Shown here in pieces: positions 35,736-48,200 of a DNA stretch of 64,000 nt. The stretch is from positions 10,926,001-10,990,000 of the forward strand of contig NC_059415.1 in the NCBI RefSeq assembly GCF_905220565.1, in the 5' to 3' direction. Source of the DNA: Melitaea cinxia (taxonomy: Eukaryota > Arthropoda > Insecta > Lepidoptera > Nymphalidae). Under the pieces are notes generated by a model. The model was not told the origin of the DNA, made no database searches, and worked only from the letters and a program-made list of their open reading frames with translations. The position numbers and the translations under genes were made by a program. How positions within the stretch are numbered: position 1 is the stretch's first letter; every line of letters begins with the position of its first letter.

Positions 35736-36294
35736 CAAATATTGTTAAGTAAAAAAATATCCTTACGACTGCCGCATAGTAATGTATATAGTCAGCCTAA
35801 ACCACAAAACGGGCTCTTGTTATCAATGACGTGAGCGCAATAAGGAAACAGAGCTGGTCAATTTGTGATGAGATTGCTCGACGTTGATAGTGCGAATGAA
35901 TGTAAAGATTGGCTTTGACCTTTCGATTTGCTGCAAATGTGAGAATTGTAATGCTGTTGATGAGGATAGGATATTTTAAATTTATTTTTAGTATGAATGT
36001 TTACAAGAAGTTCTTTAGAAGTCATTACTTAACTCATAGGTTACAACGTGTTGTTATAGAGCCTATCTAGGGGTTCTGTGGTAATATTTCATATTAAATA
36101 CTATCTGACAGACGTTGTCCTACTTTACGAACTGTCGAACGAATGAAGTTGAAATAGTCGTTTTCTGAAATGTTTCAATTGTATACGCCGTTTTCTCAAT
36201 TTTTAAATCCATCAGATCCGTCCACAAAGTATAAAAAACCGAATGTTCATGAGTTTTGCTTTTACCAACACATATGCCATTCATTTTGATTTAT

Positions 36295-36485
36295 ATAGAT
36301 ATATCAGGTGACATGGCGAACGTCGTACAGCCATATTTTGTAATAAAAGTTTCGCGGTCATTAATCGAAATAAAATATAGCCTTTAAGTTGGACGAAGTT
36401 CCTTCTATTTGTTCTAAGTTTCATTAAAATTGGACCAGTAGAGGAGATCAGCCCAGACAAACACGAGATATATGTATATATTATC
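36295..36485 (+). repeat. Short LINE-like 3' fragment
   Basis: GACATGGCGAACGTCGTACA, AAGTTGGACGAAGTTCCTTC and AGTTTCATTAAAATTGGACC resemble the host-sequence style of RepM and RepH but are a separate family. The 560 bases before it show no gene. Confidence 0.4.
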
Positions 36486-36537
36486 TTTTGACTTTGAGGA
36501 CAACGTATTGTAAAACTTTATTTTCCATAATAATTTT

Positions 36538-36712
36538 TTATACAACTAGGTCGGCAAACAAGCGTACGGCTCACCTGATGGTATGCAAATACAGCCTATA
36601 GACACTTTCCTCACCACAGGTACACAGCACTGCTTGAAAGCAGGTCGAAGTACTTCTCCAGTCGGCTGCTCCAGATTTTGAGCTGGATATTTCATACTCT
36701 ACCTCAGTTCAA
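36538..36712 (-). repeat. RepB copy with internal deletion
   Basis: CAACTAGGTCGGCAAACAAG, then a jump from GACACTTTCCTCACCACAGG to the 5' blocks; about 120 bases are missing. Confidence 0.7.
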
Positions 36713-36939
36713 AATTATATTTATTGATATGTGTTAAAAATAAACAAGGCATATAATAAACCGTTTTTATTGTCCTTAACCAACACCGGATTCCAACTTA
36801 TCAAAACGATGTCCAAAATAGTATTAATTTAGTCATACCACGTTCTCACCTAACGGACTACGATAACCGCACACGATGAATAGCCGGAGCTGGCGTGTAC
36901 AATTGTACACTTTTGTGAATTGTACATTTGTACATATAA

Positions 36940-37372
36940 ATAATTATTTGCTTGGAAATGAAAAATAAAGCGATAATTACATCGACCAGTAATACAACGT
37001 GTGTAGACAAAAATAAGAGAAGTAAATAGGTATGGACTATTAGAGATTAGATTAGAAAAAGTAATTGTCAGATCGCGATTAAATTTAATTGAGAAAAAGA
37101 TTTAAACGAAGAAAGGATCATCAAAATTAATTTACTCATTTATTGCTAATGTATTACTGTTATAATTATTAGTGGAAACTTGTTTGAAAAATGTGTTAGT
37201 GGTATGTTGTGTATGAATGTACTATTGATTTTGTTTGTTTCCTAATAAAAAAAAAAAAAAAACAAAAAACAAATTCGCTATACAAAGTATAAAGTTACCA
37301 GGTACCCACACATTAAAATATACAGTCAAATTAAAAACATAATCCTTTTTTGAAATCGGTTAAAAGTTAAAT
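36940..37372 (-). repeat. RepE copy, degenerate
   Basis: AATTATTTGCTTGGAAATG, ACATCGACCAGTAATACAAC and CCTTTTTTGAAATCGGTTAA; the middle is replaced by unrelated sequence. Confidence 0.55.
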
Positions 37373-37582
37373 TATTACAATGTGTAAATTTTGTAAGCTT
37401 CTGAACTTTTATTATTATATTTTTCACATGTAAAAAAAAAAATATGGAGTGTGATTGGTAGATGGACATACATGTATATGACACCCAGAAGTTGCGAGTA
37501 GGAGTGACGTGAGAGTTAAAACTTCTACTCTGGAATAGAAAATGTCGACTGAGGAAACGTTAGCACTGAGTGACATCCCTCT

Positions 37583-37752
37583 TAATATTATAAATGTGAA
37601 TGTAAGTTTGTTTGTTGCGCTTTCACGTGAAAACTACTTAACTGATCATCATGAAACTTTGTACAGATATTCTTGGAGGTATTGGAAGTAACATAGGATA
37701 CTTTTTACTAAAAAAAAAAAAAAACAATGCGAGCGAAGCCGCGGCTAATATG
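37583..37752 (+). repeat. Retroelement 3' fragment with A run
   Basis: ATATTATAAATGTGAATGTA, TTTCACGTGAAAACTACTTA, GATCATCATGAAACTTTGTA and GCGAGCGAAGCCGCGGC: a pattern typical of insect LINE ends. Family not named. Confidence 0.5.
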
Positions 37753-37794
37753 TTTTAATTTAACGTGGAAAATGGAACAGAATCTTGCAATTCA

Positions 37795-38195
37795 TATAAG
37801 GAAATATCCTGCTCAAAATTTGCAGCGGCTCTACCGGGGCAGTATCTCAACCTTACAGAAGATCACAGCCAAATAACACTGTTCTCAAGTAAGTAGTGTT
37901 GTATTCCTGTGGTGAGTTAGGTGGCTAGGTCTACTCGGGGTAGGGTTCACAACGTCCGGGGGGAGGTGGCGAATGCTAACGCGACCCCATCTCGACCCAT
38001 CCAGGCGGACGACTGCTCACACGTGGTGGTTTTTTAGTTAGTAGGAGTCTGACAATCTGACGCCCCCGAACCGGAGGGTATCCATGATGGATTTTCCCCA
38101 CATAAAAAAAGGGTTGACAACGTGCTTGCGATGCTTCCGGTGTTACAGGCGTCTATAGGCTATGGTAACGATTGGGTGGGCCGTATACTTGTTAG
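37795..38195 (+). repeat. RepB copy, split by a 155-bp insertion
   Basis: The left part ends GGTAGGGTTCACAACGT and the right part begins GGGTTGACAACGTGCTTGCG; the insertion lies between them (37956-38110). Confidence 0.75.
37956..38110 (+). mobile_element. Short SINE-like insert with 13-bp target duplication
   Basis: Begins CCGGGGGGAGGTGGCGAATG, contains GTGGTTTTTTAGTTAGTAGG and ends in CATAAAAAAA. It is flanked by GGGTTCACAACGT (37943-37955) and GGGTTGACAACGT (38111-38123), a 13-base duplication with one mismatch. Relatively GC-rich. No protein. Confidence 0.75.
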
Positions 38196-38262
38196 CCAAA
38201 ATCAAAATCGAAAATATCTTTATTCAAATATGCTTCAAAAGCATCTTCGAAAATTAAAAGCA
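38196..38262 (+). repeat. RepL half-copy
   Basis: CAAAATCAAAATCGAAAATA, then CTTTATTCAAATATGCTTC; joins a RepE copy. Confidence 0.5.
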
Positions 38263-38270
38263 TTAAAAAA

Positions 38271-38870
38271 AATTGTGTTTGCTCGCAAACGAAAAAAAAC
38301 CGACTTCAATTACATCGACGAGTAATACAACGTAGATCGACGAAAAATAGTCAAGTAACTACGCGTTATCAAAGATTACTCAAAAAATGGTTATCAGATC
38401 TCAATAAAATTAATATGTGACCACATGACAAACATCAGCTTTCGATTAAATAAAAAATTATTAAAATCGGTACACCCAGTAAAAAGTTATTGCGGATTTT
38501 CAAGAGTTTCCCTCGATTTCTCTGGGATCCCATCATCAGATCCTGGTGTCCTTATCATAGTACTAAACTAGGGATATCTTCTTTCCAACAAAAAAAGAAT
38601 TATCAAAATCGGTACATACAGTAGAAAGTAATGCGGTATAATACAACGTAGGTCGACGAAAAAAGCGTCAAGTAAAAACGCATTATTAGATATAACTCGA
38701 AAAGTAGTTGTTAGATCTCAAATAAATTTAAATGGGACCAATTGACATACACCACTACTGATACCATATTGATATAACATACGTAAAAAACAAATACAGT
38801 CGAATTGAGAACCTCCTCCTTTTTTGGAAGTCGGTTAATGAGAACCTCCTCCTTTTTTGGAAGTCGGAAG
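38271..38870 (-). repeat. RepE copy, long form
   Basis: GTGTTTGCTCGCAAACG to TTTTTTGGAAGTCGG. The ACAACGTAG-GACGA-GTCAAGTAA module occurs twice. The terminal 30 bases (GAGAACCTCCTCCTTTTTTG) are duplicated in tandem at 38,808 and 38,839. Confidence 0.75.
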
Positions 38871-39845
38871 TGAAGCAATCACCGCTTCAGAATGCAGATT
38901 TATCAGAGAAAAATCGGTAAGAAACTCCGCAGTTACTCTTTGTCAAAAAAAGAACATAGTAATACAAAAAAAAAAAAAAAATTAGAATAGCACCTTCCTT
39001 TATGGGAAGTCCACTTCCTGTTCCATAACTTCCATACACTTTGGTCTGAGACCAAATAAAGCCGTTTCCACGCTATGTTGTAAAGCAATAAATAACTAAT
39101 TAATCTCATTTAAAATGCCCTTAAGTCACGAATAGTTAACTTCCGTGTGAGATTCGCAGATTACTAGGACCTTAACAGTTAGGGTTATATTAGCTGATAT
39201 CGGGGGTTAATGACCTCGCCCTCTGTCAATTGGACACAGAAGTGTATGGAATAGACATAAGTATTTACTTTGATTTGCAACATTATTAAAATGGGTTATG
39301 AATTACCTAATCTTACATATTATTTATTAAGTAGTTTGCAAACTACTGTTATTTTTTTTAAGGGTCTCCGCTAAAAATTCAATGATATAGAACAGAAAAA
39401 TGTAAATCTGTTCTTTTTATCGCCTCGAATAAAGGGTCATTATTTGAAAAGTCATTTTTAATAGAGCCTTAATTTTATTCCTTATATTTGATTTTTCTTT
39501 TCACTTGTGTTTATGTTTATGTTATATTCGTTCTTATAACATATAACATCATTACAAATTTTACTAAAATTTAAAGAACTTTTTATTTTTAAATAAAAAA
39601 ATACAATAAAAAAAAAATAACGAATTATAATAACATCGACTCCATATGACCAATGTCCTAACAATATACTCCACACAAGGTCTACGAATGCTCATTACTG
39701 TGTCCATATTGGCTCTGTGGTTATCTCAGACCGTACACGACTTATAGCCTTAGTGGTTCAGACCTAAATACCATCGGGAGTAGACTATAGAACTGACTTA
39801 ATAATACATTTTTTTCCATTCATATATTTGTATTGATGGTTTTAC

Positions 39846-39876
<31 letters not shown>

Positions 39877-39894
39877 TGCTATGCTATAGTGACC
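38871..39894. other. Spacer, no gene supported
   Basis: AT-rich with A runs; a (TA)n microsatellite at 39,848-39,876. Short frames show no domains. Confidence 0.4.
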
Positions 39895-40085
39895 TGGTCA
39901 ACTGTGTCGCAGGACTGATGGCCGTGACTTGGAAAACGCAGTGTGGAGCAGCGTCCTCCGGCCCGCTGGACCGACAATCTACGTAAGATTGCCGGTGTAG
40001 GCTGGATGAGGATTGCGGGAAACCTGGATGTCTGGTGCGAACTAGTCCAGGCCTATGTCCAATAGTGGATTGCAATAGACTGAGC
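39895..40085 (+). pseudogene. 3' end of an RTE-like LINE ORF (C-terminal fragment)
   Basis: The sense strand encodes a degenerate run with RRPARWTD-like, LRKIAGVGWMRIAG and LVQAYVQ motifs, then a short untranslated tail (AGTGGATTGCAATAGACTGA). This matches the common C-terminus of RTE/BovB-type LINE proteins. The tail equals the 3' end of RepA copies, linking RepA to such a LINE. Confidence 0.6.
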
Positions 40086-40301
40086 TAACTAACTGTACTC
40101 CCGTGCTTAGAATTAGACCAAATCACCAAAAAATAGTTAACTAACCTTGTACCTCAGCATGGGAGTAGACCACTGGGTATATAATTTATAACTAAGTCAA
40201 CAAAACTTTCATTCAATTTTTTTCAAAGTGTAGTTATTTTTGATTTCGATTTCAATAGTGCCACAATAACACGGATGATATATATGATTTAAATAATATA
40301 T

Positions 40302-40326
40302 TGTGTGTGTGTGTGTGTGTGTGTGT
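40302..40326. repeat. (GT)n microsatellite
   Basis: About 12 uninterrupted GT units, followed by a reversed RepC tail remnant (CACTGCTGGGCATAGACCTC). Confidence 0.9.
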
Positions 40327-40419
40327 AACTCTCACTGCTGGGCATAGACCTCTTCTCCTATAAAGGAGCTGGGTTGACGCTTAACTTTTCTCGCTCCTTT
40401 AATAAACTTTTTTGTTTTT

Positions 40420-40625
40420 ATACAACTAGGTCATCAAACAAGCGTACAGCTCAGCTGATGGTAAGCGATTACCGTAGCGTACAGACTTGCAACACCAGAA
40501 TCATCCCAAGAGCGTTGACGACCCTACCCACATCCTCTCTGGTCACTGACTCACCACAGGAAAACAACACTGCTTGAAAGCAGTATTTAGCTGTGGTCTT
40601 CTGTAAGGTCGAGGTACTTTGAAAA
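40420..40625 (-). repeat. RepB copy
   Basis: CAACTAGGTCATCAAACAAG to TCTTCTGTAAGGTCGAGG; the 5' end is truncated. Confidence 0.7.
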
Positions 40626-40764
40626 ACTTTTTGGGCCTACCCCGTCCTTGTTACATATTCACATTTAAGAGACTCCTACCTGACGTCACATATTTTGCAT
40701 TTTACACAAATAAATTATTGTTTATTAAATTAATACATCAGATATTGTTTTGTACTAGAAGCCC

Positions 40765-41340
40765 GGACAGACTTCGTTCTGTTAAAAGTTCATATTAACG
40801 ATTATTTTTTTTATTTATTTTTTTTCTTTTGATTTAAAACCTTCCGTGAGCATAATAAAAAAATAAAAAAAATGCCGAACTGGTCGAGCCATTCTCGAGA
40901 TGCGTTTAGCAACATTCATTTTTATTTAAGTATATAGATTCTTTTTAAAATATTTTTGAATAATATTTTCATAAACAACGTAGTCAGTGAGTTACTCCAT
41001 AAAAAGTTCTTAAAAAACAACACAATTTTTTTTACTAAACAATGTATTTTAACTTTTCCTTTTCAGTAATTCAGTCATGTAATAAACAAAAAGACGGACA
41101 GTCGCGTTGCAGTTAATCATTCAAACAACATTTTTTTATTAAAATTTTCCATACACAGTTATTTCTAAATAAAAAATTACCAGCGCCATCTGTCAGCGTT
41201 TTTATGTATTAAAGAGTTGTTCTTTTCGCAATCATTACTTATTCAATGTAGTTCTAAGTATAGCTTATAGATGGCGCTATATAAGAATAACCTATAGGGT
41301 CTTTCGTGTTGGATGATGTTGTCTATTTTATTTTTATTTG
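40765..41340. other. Retroelement-like remnant and spacer
   Basis: GCCCGGACAGACTTCGTTCT and AACTGGTCGAGCCATTCTCG at 40,765-40,930 look like a LINE 3' piece; GATGGCGCTATATAAGAA near 41,272 is RepF-like. No gene. Confidence 0.35.
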
Positions 41341-41956
41341 AAATAATTGTGTTTGCTCGCAAACGAAAAAAAACCGACTTCAATTACATGGACGAGTAAT
41401 ACAACGTGGATCGACGAAAAAATAGTCAAGTAACTACGCGTTATCAAAGATTACTCAAAAAGTAGTTATCAGATCTCGATAAAATTTATATGTGACCACA
41501 TGATAAACACCAGCTTTCGATTAAATCAAAAATTATCAAAATCGGTATATCCATTAATAAGTTATTGCGGATTTTCGAGAGTTTCCCTCGATTTCTCTGG
41601 GATCCTATCATCAGATCCTGGTTTTCTTATCATGGTACCAAACTAGGGATATTCTCTTTCCAACAAAAAAAGAATTATCAAAATCGGTATATCTAGTAGA
41701 AAGTTATGCGGTATAATACAACGTAGGTCGACGAAAAAAGCGTCAAGTAAAAACGCATTATTAGATATAACTCGAAAATTAGTTGTTAGATCTCAAATAA
41801 ATTTAAATGGGACCAATTGACACACACCACCTTTCGATTAAAAGAACATTTGTCGAAATCGCTCCACCCAGTCAAAAGTTCTGATGTAACATACATAAAA
41901 AAAAAAAAAACACTCGAATTGAGAACCTCCTCATTTTTTGGAAGTCGGTTAAAAAG
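41341..41956 (-). repeat. RepE copy, long form
   Basis: GTGTTTGCTCGCAAACG to TTTGGAAGTCGGTTAAAAA, about 616 bp, with the internal module twice. The best long copy; ends 267 bases before gene B's last exon. Confidence 0.8.
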
Positions 41957-42057
41957 GAACTTGTTTCACTGGTTGTTGATAATTATATTTGATAAATGAT
42001 GGTATCCAACAGATAAAGGTTTAATACGTGCTTTTCTTTTACAAAATTGAATTCCAA

Positions 42058-42063
42058 TTTATT
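42058..42063 (-). promoter_or_regulatory. Candidate polyadenylation signal of gene B
   Basis: AATAAA on the minus strand about 160 bases beyond the gene B stop codon, just outside the RepE copy at 41341-41956. Confidence 0.45.
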
Positions 42064-42222
42064 TATAGATTATTTCTATTCGTTATTTTGAACCTAGAAG
42101 ATGTACATTATAAATCGTGGAAAAAAGGGCTATTCTACCTTTTACTGATAAAGTCAATCTATCCCTAACTTAAGTGTAGGATAAACTTAACCACAATGAG
42201 TGAAATATCGGTCTACAATGTA

Positions 42223-45200
42223 TTAATTTCTCTCATTTTCCAAGTATGCGTCAATCCACGTTCTATATTTCTCAACATCTGTGAAAACGACGTATTTCGT
42301 CGGATCGCATATGGACACGTCTGTTCTCGCCACTGTCATAGATACAATACCGCGAACGTACCAAGCGCCAGTTGTATTAGCATTCTCATCTTGTTTTTTA
42401 TCAGGAACAAAAACCTGGAATGCACTTCCGCTGTCACCATTACAGGCTGACGTACCTGCAATAAAAATATATGAAGCATGTGTTATTATTAATATTAAAT
42501 TATTAAAAAAAAATGATGACGTCGCAACAGTCACAGCAGATAGTAAATACATATTCCAACGTCAAAAAAGTACCTAATCTAATATACTCGTATAAAATTC
42601 TCGGGTCGCGATGTTTGTAGTTAAACTCCTCCGAAACGGCTTGACCGATTCTCATGAAGTTTTGTGTGCATATTGGGTAGGTCTGAGAATCGTACAACAT
42701 CTATTTTTCATACCCCTGAGTTATAAGGGTGGGGGGGATTAAGAGGCTTTATAACATATATGGTAAAACAACGTTTCCCGGGTTAGCTACTAACGATATA
42801 TTATACTCCCTGAGTTCTATATTTACAAACTAATTTATAACAAAACACTTATCTCCTTTTAATTAATGCCTGTATGACAAAGTAACTTGTTTAATTATAT
42901 TGATTATTATTCTTTATCTTCTCTTTGGTATTGTTATTGTTTTTGATGTTATTTTTTGATGTACTATAAAAACAAATACAATCTTTTGCAGAGGTTATTT
43001 CCAAATCTAAATTTATATATTATAAACCTGAAAAGTTTGTTCGTTTATTTGTTTAAGTGTGCTACTGGTTTGAATAGAAAAATCATTTTTGTGTTGGATA
43101 GCCCATTTACCGAAGAAGACCGTAGGCTATTTTCTCATATTATCGCACGTGAAACTGAGGGGGACACCTAGTTACTGATAGTTAGCGGATGCAAAATATC
43201 AGTATTAACGTTGCTATAACGGTAACAGCACTGGTTTTTGGTTGTTGTGCTGGCGGTTGCGGGCTCGATCCTCGCACATGACAAATATTTGTATTGGCCA
43301 AACAGATATTTGTCGTGTTCTGGGTGTTTAAACAGCCCTTGTGCGTCTCTACCGTTTCTCTCGCTTCAGCCTGTAATATCCCACTACTGGGCATAGGCCT
43401 TGTTCCCCATGTAGGAGGAGGATCAAAGCCTAATCCACCACGCTGCTCAAATGGGGGTTCGCGTATATATTCCCTACTATGAGTAACGATCGCTATCAGG
43501 TGTACATGATAATAACCTGGACCGACGGCTTAACGTGCTCTCTGAGCCTCAGAGAGCTCATTAAGCCCTTGACAATTTATTTTGATTCAAAGTAAAGACA
43601 ATTGATGTAATATATAAAGGTATAATTAACATTTGTAAAATATCATTGAATCACTCATCTGCGAGATACAACGAAAGTTACTCGTGTGCTTTGATGACAT
43701 TTTTTTTGCAGAATTGGTAATGATGTAGCCTGAAACTTTGAGACATGTTTGCTGACTTTTAAAAGGCGATTCTTAACATGGATAAGAGTTGAAGGAGTCC
43801 TTTCTATTAGACCAGTTGTTCATTTAGTTTTGGCTATATTATAGACATATAAGCTACGTGGTAGCTTATCAAGGTCATGAAAATGCGTCGTTGATTACGA
43901 TCAGTGTACATTTACTTAAATTTTTACGGCTTTCACGCCCACTATTAACGAATTTACTTATATGGAATGGAACGTATCATGATTGTCATTTTAAAATTTA
44001 ATAAACTATACCGTTTTGATATCCAGCGCAGAACTTTTTGCCATTTATTAGAGCGTTTGCGTAAAAAAGAGGGTAACTCTTGATACAAGTATTTTCAGAA
44101 ATCATTGGCATTTTCGATTGGCGTAATTGAGGAGATAACGAGTTGCTACTATCGAATCCCCAACCGACAACCTAAAAAAGGGTAAAAGTATCGTAAATAT
44201 AATTTGATTGGCGTTTGGCACAGAGAAGAGAGAGAACTTGGAAAGTATATTAACCTTACATAAGATTATGGTTATATAATGCTGTTCTCAAGTATATATT
44301 GTGTTAATGTGGTAAGTAAGGTGAGCTCCTAGGATCGGTAAAGGGCTCGTGATGCTCCTGGTGTTCACGATCTAGGCTTTGGTACCTAACCGGTCACTGT
44401 TTGGTGGACCGTACGCTTGTTTATCACGCTGGTTGTGTAAAAACTTATTGTTTTTTTTAATTTGTATGTGATCTTTATGATCAGGGTAAGTATTTTGAAC
44501 ATTACTACGTATGTTTGCGGGATTCGGATAAGTTTTGCCCAGTTGCCTAATATCTCCCTCTAGAGTTGTTAAAGACCTTGTTACCCAATAACCTAAATCA
44601 GTTATATTTAAAAAGTCACCAATCTATTTTTTTTTTAGCTTTTACCTCTGCCATTTCAAAACTCAGAGCACAAATTTTATCAAACTTTACTTCAAAGCCT
44701 AATATAACACTTACCGTTCCAAAAACTGTTCCCGCAGTCACGGTACCTTCATTATCACTATCGGCATTACTGAACCACAAACAAGCCGGCTTAACGAAAT
44801 CAGTAAAAACAGCTTCAGACTTCAATTTGAGGAGAGCTATATCGTTGTTCAAAGACTTGTAATCGAATTTCTCGTGTAGTATTATTTTGTGGACCTATAA
44901 AATGTAGCATTGAAACTAAAAATGTATGTGTAATCTGAATTTTGAAGATTTATAAATGTAACATTGATTTAAACCCTGAAGTAATTTTAGCTTCGAAAAG
45001 CTTGATAACTATTGTCTTATTTTCGTTATAGGTTAAAAATTAAGTGTGATGAAAAAATACATTCTAAAATTAATTCTGTTTCAAACATTGACAAAACAAA
45101 ATAGCTACTTGAAAAAAAATGCATAATGGGAAGATATTTAAACGTAAATAGCATCCTATTGTGTTTAAATCGAAGGAAAACCGCAATAGATCTAAAATAA

Positions 45201-48200
45201 TGTTATTTAATTATATAAATAACAAACAGCTGTGCCCGCGACTTCGTCCGCGTGGAATTTAAAAATAATTATTGTTCAGTTCGCAGAGTTACAAAATGAA
45301 TATATTTCTAAAATAAAAGTCTATGTTACTCCTTATTACATCAGCTATCTGCCAGTAAAAGTCCCGTCAAAATCGGTCTAGCCGTTTCAGAGATTAGCTG
45401 GAACTAACAGACAGACAGACGGACAAAAATTGTAAAAAATGCTATTTTGGTACCGTGTATACATACATCCATATGTATTTCCTAAAAATTGGTTATTGTA
45501 ATATTACAGACATTCAGACAGACATTCCAATTTTATTCATTTGTATAGATAAGCCCAATACACACACTGGCACGTAATCATTTAGAAGATTTTGGCCTTG
45601 TGTTTGAATTGTCTTAGACAACATTGTATTTAAAATTTTCACTGGTTCAAATACAAAAATTGATTACTATCATTAAAAATTGTTGAGATTGGGCACAGCT
45701 GGAAATATCTTACGTAAAATTTAAAGCGGCACGGCTTGTAATCTCAGTCTTACAGAATCTGACAGATCTTAGCCAAATAATACTGGTCCCGGTTAGTGTT
45801 GCACTCTTATGGTGAATAAGGTAGCAAGAGATTCTGGCAAGAGCTGTTATTACAGCGGAGTAGGGTCACGCTGTTGCGGGCATCCAATGGCTATAAAACT
45901 AACCGCCTACTATCAAGTCGTCTGTACGCTGCCACTGATGTGATATAAAAATATTAAGTCACTTAAAATCTGCGTAGTGGATACAGTCACTGCGTTTTTT
46001 ACAAACTAGTAAATTAATATGGGCTCTAACAATAATTTTGAAAGTATTACAAGAAATTAAGAACTTTCACATACCAGTCTTTCTTGTGTGTCAGCGTCAT
46101 CTCCAAATAAATTATATTTCCCAAGGACAATATTTAAAAAACTGGTTTTTATAGGAACTCCTCTTGTTGTTGAAGCACAATGAGCAACTGTTTAGAAACA
46201 AATGTTATTGAAAATTATTGGTCAATTTTGAAAATTCATAAATATTTCAAATTAAAATGTAATTTCGAATTACATACATAACCTTATAAAAAATATCTAA
46301 CAAAAATAAAAGTCACTTCCCAAGTCAAGCGTCCGTAAAGAAGTTTTATTCAAAAATATTATATACCAAGTAGTCTGTTCCCAAAATAAGCAGCGAAATG
46401 TTTTTTTAAAGGTAACAGCTGAACCATATTACTAAATAGTATTTTTTCCGATATATATACATACATAGAAATGATATGTAGCTAAGTCTAGCTGTATTAA
46501 TATTTTTTTTATATTTCATTAATTCATTTTTAAGTTTCAAGGTGGTAGTGGAACTTTGTTATCCCTTAATCACCTCTTACGACAACCACGGGAAGAGAGG
46601 GGGTGGCTGTATTCTTTACTACCGTAGCCACACAGCGAATATACGAGTATATAAATAAAAATAAATAATTCATCTAGACTTAGGCGGGAATTGAAACCAT
46701 AGCCACCGGTACAGAAAGCAGGGCCGCCTGCCAATGCGCTAGTAAAATCGTTCGGAATATATTTTGTTATTTGTAAAAATACCTTTAAATTTGTTTATAT
46801 TGTATTTAATGCAAATATATATTTTTTTATGTCACTAGGTCGGCAAACAAGCGTACGGCTCACCTGATGGTAAGCGATTACCGTAGCTTATAGACACCTG
46901 CAACACCAGAAGCATCGCAAGCGCGTTGCCGACCCAATCCCCAATCCCCCCAGCAGATGAGAGGAAAGGGATTTTGAGGATGTTGTTGAAAAGTCATGTA
47001 AAAGATTGTCTTAGAATTTTTTTAAGTATCAAATTCAACTCTATGTTGCATCATGAAGAATGTAAAAAACAATCTTATTGAACATAAAAGATGAAAAACA
47101 CAATTACTAGTTAATATGTAATTCTTCGATATCAATGTCCCGCCACAGCTATATTTCAAAAGAGTCCTTTCTAGCCTGTAAATAGCTGCATGCCACGGCC
47201 AGTCTCCTGGCTTTGTGCTGGCACCATTGACAATTAATTCAGTATGGTCCACAGTACGTCTTCCACAAGTGCTGTGTGGTCCTTTGTCTATAGTCTCTGC
47301 TATGTATTCTTCTAGATATCCCTAAAATACTTGTTTATATAAATTATCTGGTTTTAAACTTATTTTATTTTGGCACAATCCAATAATTATAGTTGTCTAA
47401 AAAAAATTGACACCCAGCAAATTTTTTTTATAGGATTCGTTCATCAAAATTACTAGGAGATTGATTTAAAATGGCCACTCTATTATACGAAAAACATTTT
47501 TTGTAATAACGTAACACCAGAATTTTCATTTTTATTTTAGCTTTACATCTTTTGCTTTAATATTCTGCGCGTAGTAGTTTTAAATTGGTGATAGAAATTG
47601 GCTCCAAACGAAAAGTTCATTGCTTGCTAAGTAAGAATCTCGATTATATTTGTCAACTATGTCCAAAGTTCAAAACATGATAAAATTTAAAACTTACCAC
47701 ATTGGGCTCATTGCAGACTTCTTCATCGTTAATAGTTATACTTTCGAAGTAAGGATTGGTTCCAGGCACAAGTCCTTTCACAATGAATCCAAATCCAACG
47801 CTTTCAGTTTTAAATCGTAATGTAAGTACTTCATCAACACTTACGAAAATTTTCGTAAATCTTTCATTTTTCTAAAATATTTTAGTAAGTAATTTACAAA
47901 TTGGAAGCACAGTAGAAAGTGTCCTGCTCAAAATCTGGAACCTCTACATGTTGCTACTGCGTTGAGTAAGTTGACTCCTAAGGATAGTCGAAGGTAGGAT
48001 CAGTAATACGCTTGTGATGGTTCTACTGATGGTTGTTATTGGCTACGGTAGCCTTTTATATCCACCCGAAGGTGACCAGGTGAGTCGAAGGTACGCTTGT
48101 TTGCCAGCACAGTGATATAAAAACACTTTTTTTATAGAACTAATGCCCCTCAACTCAAGCCCCTCAACAAACAAACAACAAACTCAAGCCCCTCTGGTCA

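Noticed and set aside
42281..42577. 98-codon plus-strand frame over gene B exon 7
   Set aside because: Antisense shadow of the exon carrying the catalytic Ser.
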